From: Flavobacteriia bacterium | GTDB taxonomy: Bacteria > Bacteroidota > Bacteroidia > Flavobacteriales_D > Crocinitomicaceae | Direction of reading: 5' to 3' | DNA length: 64,000 nt | Assembly: GCA_016183815.1 (NCBI GenBank) | Contig: JACPDW010000016.1 | Location: 1-64,000, forward strand | Shown here: positions 61,368-64,000 of the stretch, one piece after another | How positions within the stretch are numbered: the stretch's first letter is position 1 | Layout of the letters: each line of letters opens with the position of its first letter | Translations under genes and position numbers: made by a program | The notes under the pieces: model-generated | What the model was told of the DNA's origin: nothing | The model's database searches: none | What the model saw: the letters and a program-made list of their open reading frames with translations, nothing else

Positions 61368-61979
61368 ATGAAAATTATATGTATTGGCAGAAACTATGTT
61401 GATCATGCCAAAGAGATGAATTCATCTATACCATCTGAACCTATATTTTTTCTAAAACCTGAAACTGCATTATCCATCAATCCTACAGATTTTTATTATC
61501 CTGATTTTACTAAAAATTTACATTATGAATGTGAAATGGTGGTTAAAATCAACAAAATGGGAAAATCAATCCCAGTAGAATTCGCAAAAAACTACTACAA
61601 TGAGTATTCGCTTGGCATTGATTTTACTGCAAGAGATTTGCAAGAAGATTGTAAGTCAAAAGGACTTCCTTGGGAAAAAGCTAAAAGTTTTGATAACAGT
61701 GCAATTTTATCAAAACAATTTTTAAACAAAGATACTTTTCCTATTTCGGAAGCAAGATTTTCTTTTTTTAAAAATGAGGTTAAATGTCAAGACGGAAACC
61801 CAAACGATATGTTGTTTTCAATAGATTTTTTGATTTCATACGTTTCCAAATTTATCACTCTTAAAACTGGAGATTTAATTTACACTGGAACACCTTCTGG
61901 AGTTGGATCAATTCAAATCAACGATGTATTGAAAGGTACTTTAAATGATATTGAGATGTTTCATTTAGAGGTAAAATAA
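61368..61979 (+). CDS. Fumarylacetoacetate hydrolase family protein, FAHD1-like
   Basis: A 203-residue enzyme of the short FAH branch. It opens with IICIGRNYVDHAKEM and has metal ligands in HYECEMVVKI, GIDFTARDLQ and the conserved LKTGDLIYTGTPSGVG. Short members act as acylpyruvases or oxaloacetate decarboxylases. It is the last gene of the E2-PorE-exonuclease operon, with 6 bp to its neighbour. The substrate is not determined by the sequence. Confidence 0.85.
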   Translation: MKIICIGRNYVDHAKEMNSSIPSEPIFFLKPETALSINPTDFYYPDFTKNLHYECEMVVKINKMGKSIPVEFAKNYYNEYSLGIDFTARDLQEDCKSKGLPWEKAKSFDNSAILSKQFLNKDTFPISEARFSFFKNEVKCQDGNPNDMLFSIDFLISYVSKFITLKTGDLIYTGTPSGVGSIQINDVLKGTLNDIEMFHLEVK

Positions 61980-62185
61980 ATTTTGTAATTACAGTTATCT
62001 TCTTTATTAATTCTATAATCTTTTAGAAATCAATATTAATGTTTATTCAATCTCACTCATTTTTTAAAAAATCGTTTTATCTTTTTTGAAAAGTTAGGTA
62101 TAAAGAAAATTTAATTGATCTAAATTGAATTTGTTTTCGTTATTATTTTATAAATCATTCTGAAATCTTTAGTAATACAAATCGA

Positions 62186-62815
62186 TTACAATTGTTGTAA
62201 AATAAATTTTAATTCATTGACCATCAAACCTGTTGCTCCCCAAATAATACGATTGTTAATTTTAAAACACGGAACACTGATTTCTTGATTTTGATGTGTA
62301 ATAACGGTTTCATTTGTTCGATTTTCCTGTTTTAAAAATTCATTAATAGGGATATAAAATAAGTCTTCAACTTCATGAAAATCGGGTATAATAGTGTCGG
62401 TAATATTAGGTAAATAAAATAAATAAGGTTGAACTAAAAAATTACTAACAGGGATAAAAACTTCGCTCATTGCTCCAATTAATTGAGTATTTTCCAATTG
62501 AATATTTGTTTCTTCAACACATTCTCTCAAAGCAGTATCAAACAATGATAAATCACTTTCTTCTTTTTTTCCTCCTGGAAATGCAATTTGACCACTATGA
62601 TGTCCGTCGTAAGTTGGACGTTTTATAAATAGTAATTCAGTGATGTTCTCCAAATTATTCGTTAAAATCATGCAAATTGCTGCATTTTGAAAAGTTGAAG
62701 TGTCTGGTTTATACTTTCTATTTTTCAGAGGATAAAACTCTTCATGTGCTTTAAATCCAGGTAAATCATTATTTAAAATATTTTTTATTTTGTTGATTTT
62801 ATTCCCGATAAACAT
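62186..62815 (-). CDS. NUDIX hydrolase, CoA pyrophosphatase-like
   Basis: A 209-residue enzyme. The Nudix box reads GGKKEESDLSLFDTALREC followed by VEETNI, matching G-x5-E-x7-REUxEExGU. The preceding LLFIKRPTYDGHHSGQIAFPGG is the UPF0035 signature of CoA-diphosphatases (NudL), which split CoA and its derivatives. It lies 1 bp after the TerC gene on the same strand, so they are co-transcribed. Confidence 0.87.
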   Translation of the reverse strand: MFIGNKINKIKNILNNDLPGFKAHEEFYPLKNRKYKPDTSTFQNAAICMILTNNLENITELLFIKRPTYDGHHSGQIAFPGGKKEESDLSLFDTALRECVEETNIQLENTQLIGAMSEVFIPVSNFLVQPYLFYLPNITDTIIPDFHEVEDLFYIPINEFLKQENRTNETVITHQNQEISVPCFKINNRIIWGATGLMVNELKFILQQL

Positions 62816-62816
62816 T

Positions 62817-63758
62817 TTAGTTATTTTCTGTTTTAATAATTATTGAAACAAAAATTCCTAAAAGTAATGAGGAAAGAATAAAAATCAAAGAAAACAATGG
62901 ACTTAAATGCACCCAAGGTTCAATTATCATTTTTATTCCAACAAACAATAAGATTAAAACTAAAGAATATTTAATGTATTGAAATTTATTCATCATTCCG
63001 GATAGGAAAAAAAACAAATTCCTAAGTCCGAGTATAGCAAAAATATTTGAAGTAAAAACTATAAATGGATCTTTTGTAATTGAAAAAATAGCTGGTATTG
63101 AGTCCACAGCAAAAAGAATATCTGAAAATTCAACCACAACTAAAGCAGCTAATAAACCTGTTGCCATTCTTTTTCCATTCTTTATAATAATATATTTTCG
63201 ATGATTCATTTCCCAATCTATCGGGTAAATTTTTTCCAATAATTTTATGGCTAAAGAGTCTTTAAAATCCTTTTCTTCCTTTTCTGGAATCAGCATTCTG
63301 ATTGCTGAATAAATTAAAATTCCACCAAAAACATACATTGACCATTCGAAACTCTCAACAAAAGTAGTTCCTAACAATATCATTATTAAACGAAAAAAAA
63401 TCGCTCCTATAATTCCCCAAAAAAGAATATTGTGTTGAAATTTAGCGTCTATCTTGAAATAAATAAATATCAATGCAATAACAAAGATATTGTCTAAACT
63501 GAGTGATTCTTCTATTAAATATCCAGAAAAGTATTCAATTGTAGCTTTTGATGCAGAAATTTGGTGTGGATTAATATTTAAAAAATTTGTGTCGTACAAC
63601 CAATAAACAACTCCACCAAAACTTAAAGCAATAAAAACCCATACAGCTGTCCATGCAAGTGATTCTTTAATTGTTACTACTTTTTCTTTTTTATGAAATA
63701 CACCTAAATCAAGCGCTAATAAACCAAAAATCAATAATATAAATAAAACCCAAATCAT
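62817..63758 (-). CDS. TerC family integral membrane protein
   Basis: A 313-residue protein with eight to nine predicted helices. TerC marks are LDLGVFHKK, GYLIEESLSLDNIFVIALIF and ALVVVEFSDILFAVDSIPAIFSIT, in which acidic residues lie within membrane segments and are thought to bind metal ions. TerC proteins in other bacteria export manganese or give tellurite resistance. It overlaps the upstream membrane gene by 4 bp (ATGA) and precedes the NUDIX gene by 1 bp, so three genes form one operon. A manganese riboswitch was not visible within the window. Confidence 0.88.
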   Translation of the reverse strand: MIWVLFILLIFGLLALDLGVFHKKEKVVTIKESLAWTAVWVFIALSFGGVVYWLYDTNFLNINPHQISASKATIEYFSGYLIEESLSLDNIFVIALIFIYFKIDAKFQHNILFWGIIGAIFFRLIMILLGTTFVESFEWSMYVFGGILIYSAIRMLIPEKEEKDFKDSLAIKLLEKIYPIDWEMNHRKYIIIKNGKRMATGLLAALVVVEFSDILFAVDSIPAIFSITKDPFIVFTSNIFAILGLRNLFFFLSGMMNKFQYIKYSLVLILLFVGIKMIIEPWVHLSPLFSLIFILSSLLLGIFVSIIIKTENN

Positions 63759-64000
63759 AAGGTAAGAATAAAAATGCTTAAAATTTTGCTAAATAATAAC
63801 CAAATATCTAATAAAAAAAAGTAAAAGAAAACATTGAACTCTTTCTTTTTATTGTCAGACAAAAGTAAGAAAAAGCTAATTAATAATGAACACAATAAAA
63901 TTAAAATAATGTACTCATTAATTTGGATTCCAATCATCATAAATAAAAATCCTGTAATACAGACACTTAGTAGCCATTTATAGTTTTTTTCCTCTTTGAT
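63755..64000 (-). CDS. Partial membrane protein upstream of terC (runs off the right edge)
   Basis: The frame is open from the right edge to a TGA at 63755-63757, giving 81 visible codons; an internal ATG is at 63940. The visible part has three hydrophobic segments (WLLSVCITGFLFMMIG, IILILLCSLLISFFLLL, FFYFFLLDIWLLF) separated by short charged loops (SDNKKKEF). It is the 3' portion of a larger membrane protein. The 4-bp overlap with terC suggests joint expression. Family unknown. Confidence 0.55.
   Translation of the reverse strand: MKEEKNYKWLLSVCITGFLFMMIGIQINEYIILILLCSLLISFFLLLSDNKKKEFNVFFYFFLLDIWLLFSKILSIFILTL

Noticed and set aside
1-64000. tRNA or rRNA genes
   Set aside because: No stretch with conserved tRNA arms or rRNA-like GC-rich blocks was found on either strand by eye; a covariance-model scan would be decisive.

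Overview
The window looks like a chromosomal segment of a Bacteroidota bacterium, most likely Flavobacteriales or a close relative. The DNA is very AT-rich. Several starts are preceded by the Bacteroidota promoter pattern (TTG, about 19-20 nt, TAnnTTTG), and Shine-Dalgarno sequences are nearly absent. Marker genes fit this assignment: gliding lipoprotein GldH, a PorE-like OmpA/PD40 protein, proteins with type IX secretion (T9SS) sorting domains, an S46 dipeptidyl-peptidase, and a DnaE with a fused proofreading domain. No rRNA, tRNA or CRISPR array was seen. Genus and species cannot be read from the sequence.

Layout. 1-0.5 kb: the 5' part of a secreted-protein gene with a G8 tract at its start. 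0.6-8.2 kb: a NatAB-like ABC exporter, a phosphoglycosyl transferase and DnaE. 8.4-15.8 kb: a double-sorting-domain T9SS protein, Hsp20, RecG, a methyltransferase, a DUF4301 protein and HisS. 16-28.6 kb: a secretion and peptidase region with an S46 peptidase, a 1182-residue T9SS surface protein, a BNR-repeat protein, an M61 peptidase, an SpmAB-like membrane protein and a T9SS deacetylase-like protein. 28.8-36.1 kb: a ParDE-like toxin-antitoxin pair, then a co-directional exopolysaccharide block (Wzx-like flippase, two GT2 transferases, a deacetylase-like protein, AsnB). 36.3-40.5 kb: an Mpv17-like membrane protein and xanthine dehydrogenase subunits.

41-49.6 kb is an accessory island. It holds a DUF4268 nuclease-like gene and a restriction-modification operon (C-protein-like regulator, one polypeptide fusing an m5C and an m6A methyltransferase, HNH endonuclease), followed by HigBA, a DHFR-like reductase and MazEF. 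The R-M operon lies between two near-identical direct repeats of about 435 bp. Part of that repeat recurs in reverse orientation directly upstream of hisS and appears to supply its promoter. The island separates the xanthine dehydrogenase genes from guanine deaminase and a MazG-like pyrophosphohydrolase, genes whose products act in neighbouring purine steps.

49.8-64 kb returns to housekeeping: guanine deaminase, a MazG-like protein, a PIN toxin with a short partner gene, class I fumarase with an OmpA lipoprotein, ApaG, GldH, a RicT-like PSP1 protein, an operon of 2-oxoacid dehydrogenase E2, PorE-like protein, exonuclease and FAH-family hydrolase, then a NUDIX hydrolase, a TerC protein and a partial membrane gene at the right edge. 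Across the toxin-antitoxin and R-M modules a palindrome repeatedly lies on or beside the -7 promoter box, which suggests a shared autoregulatory design.
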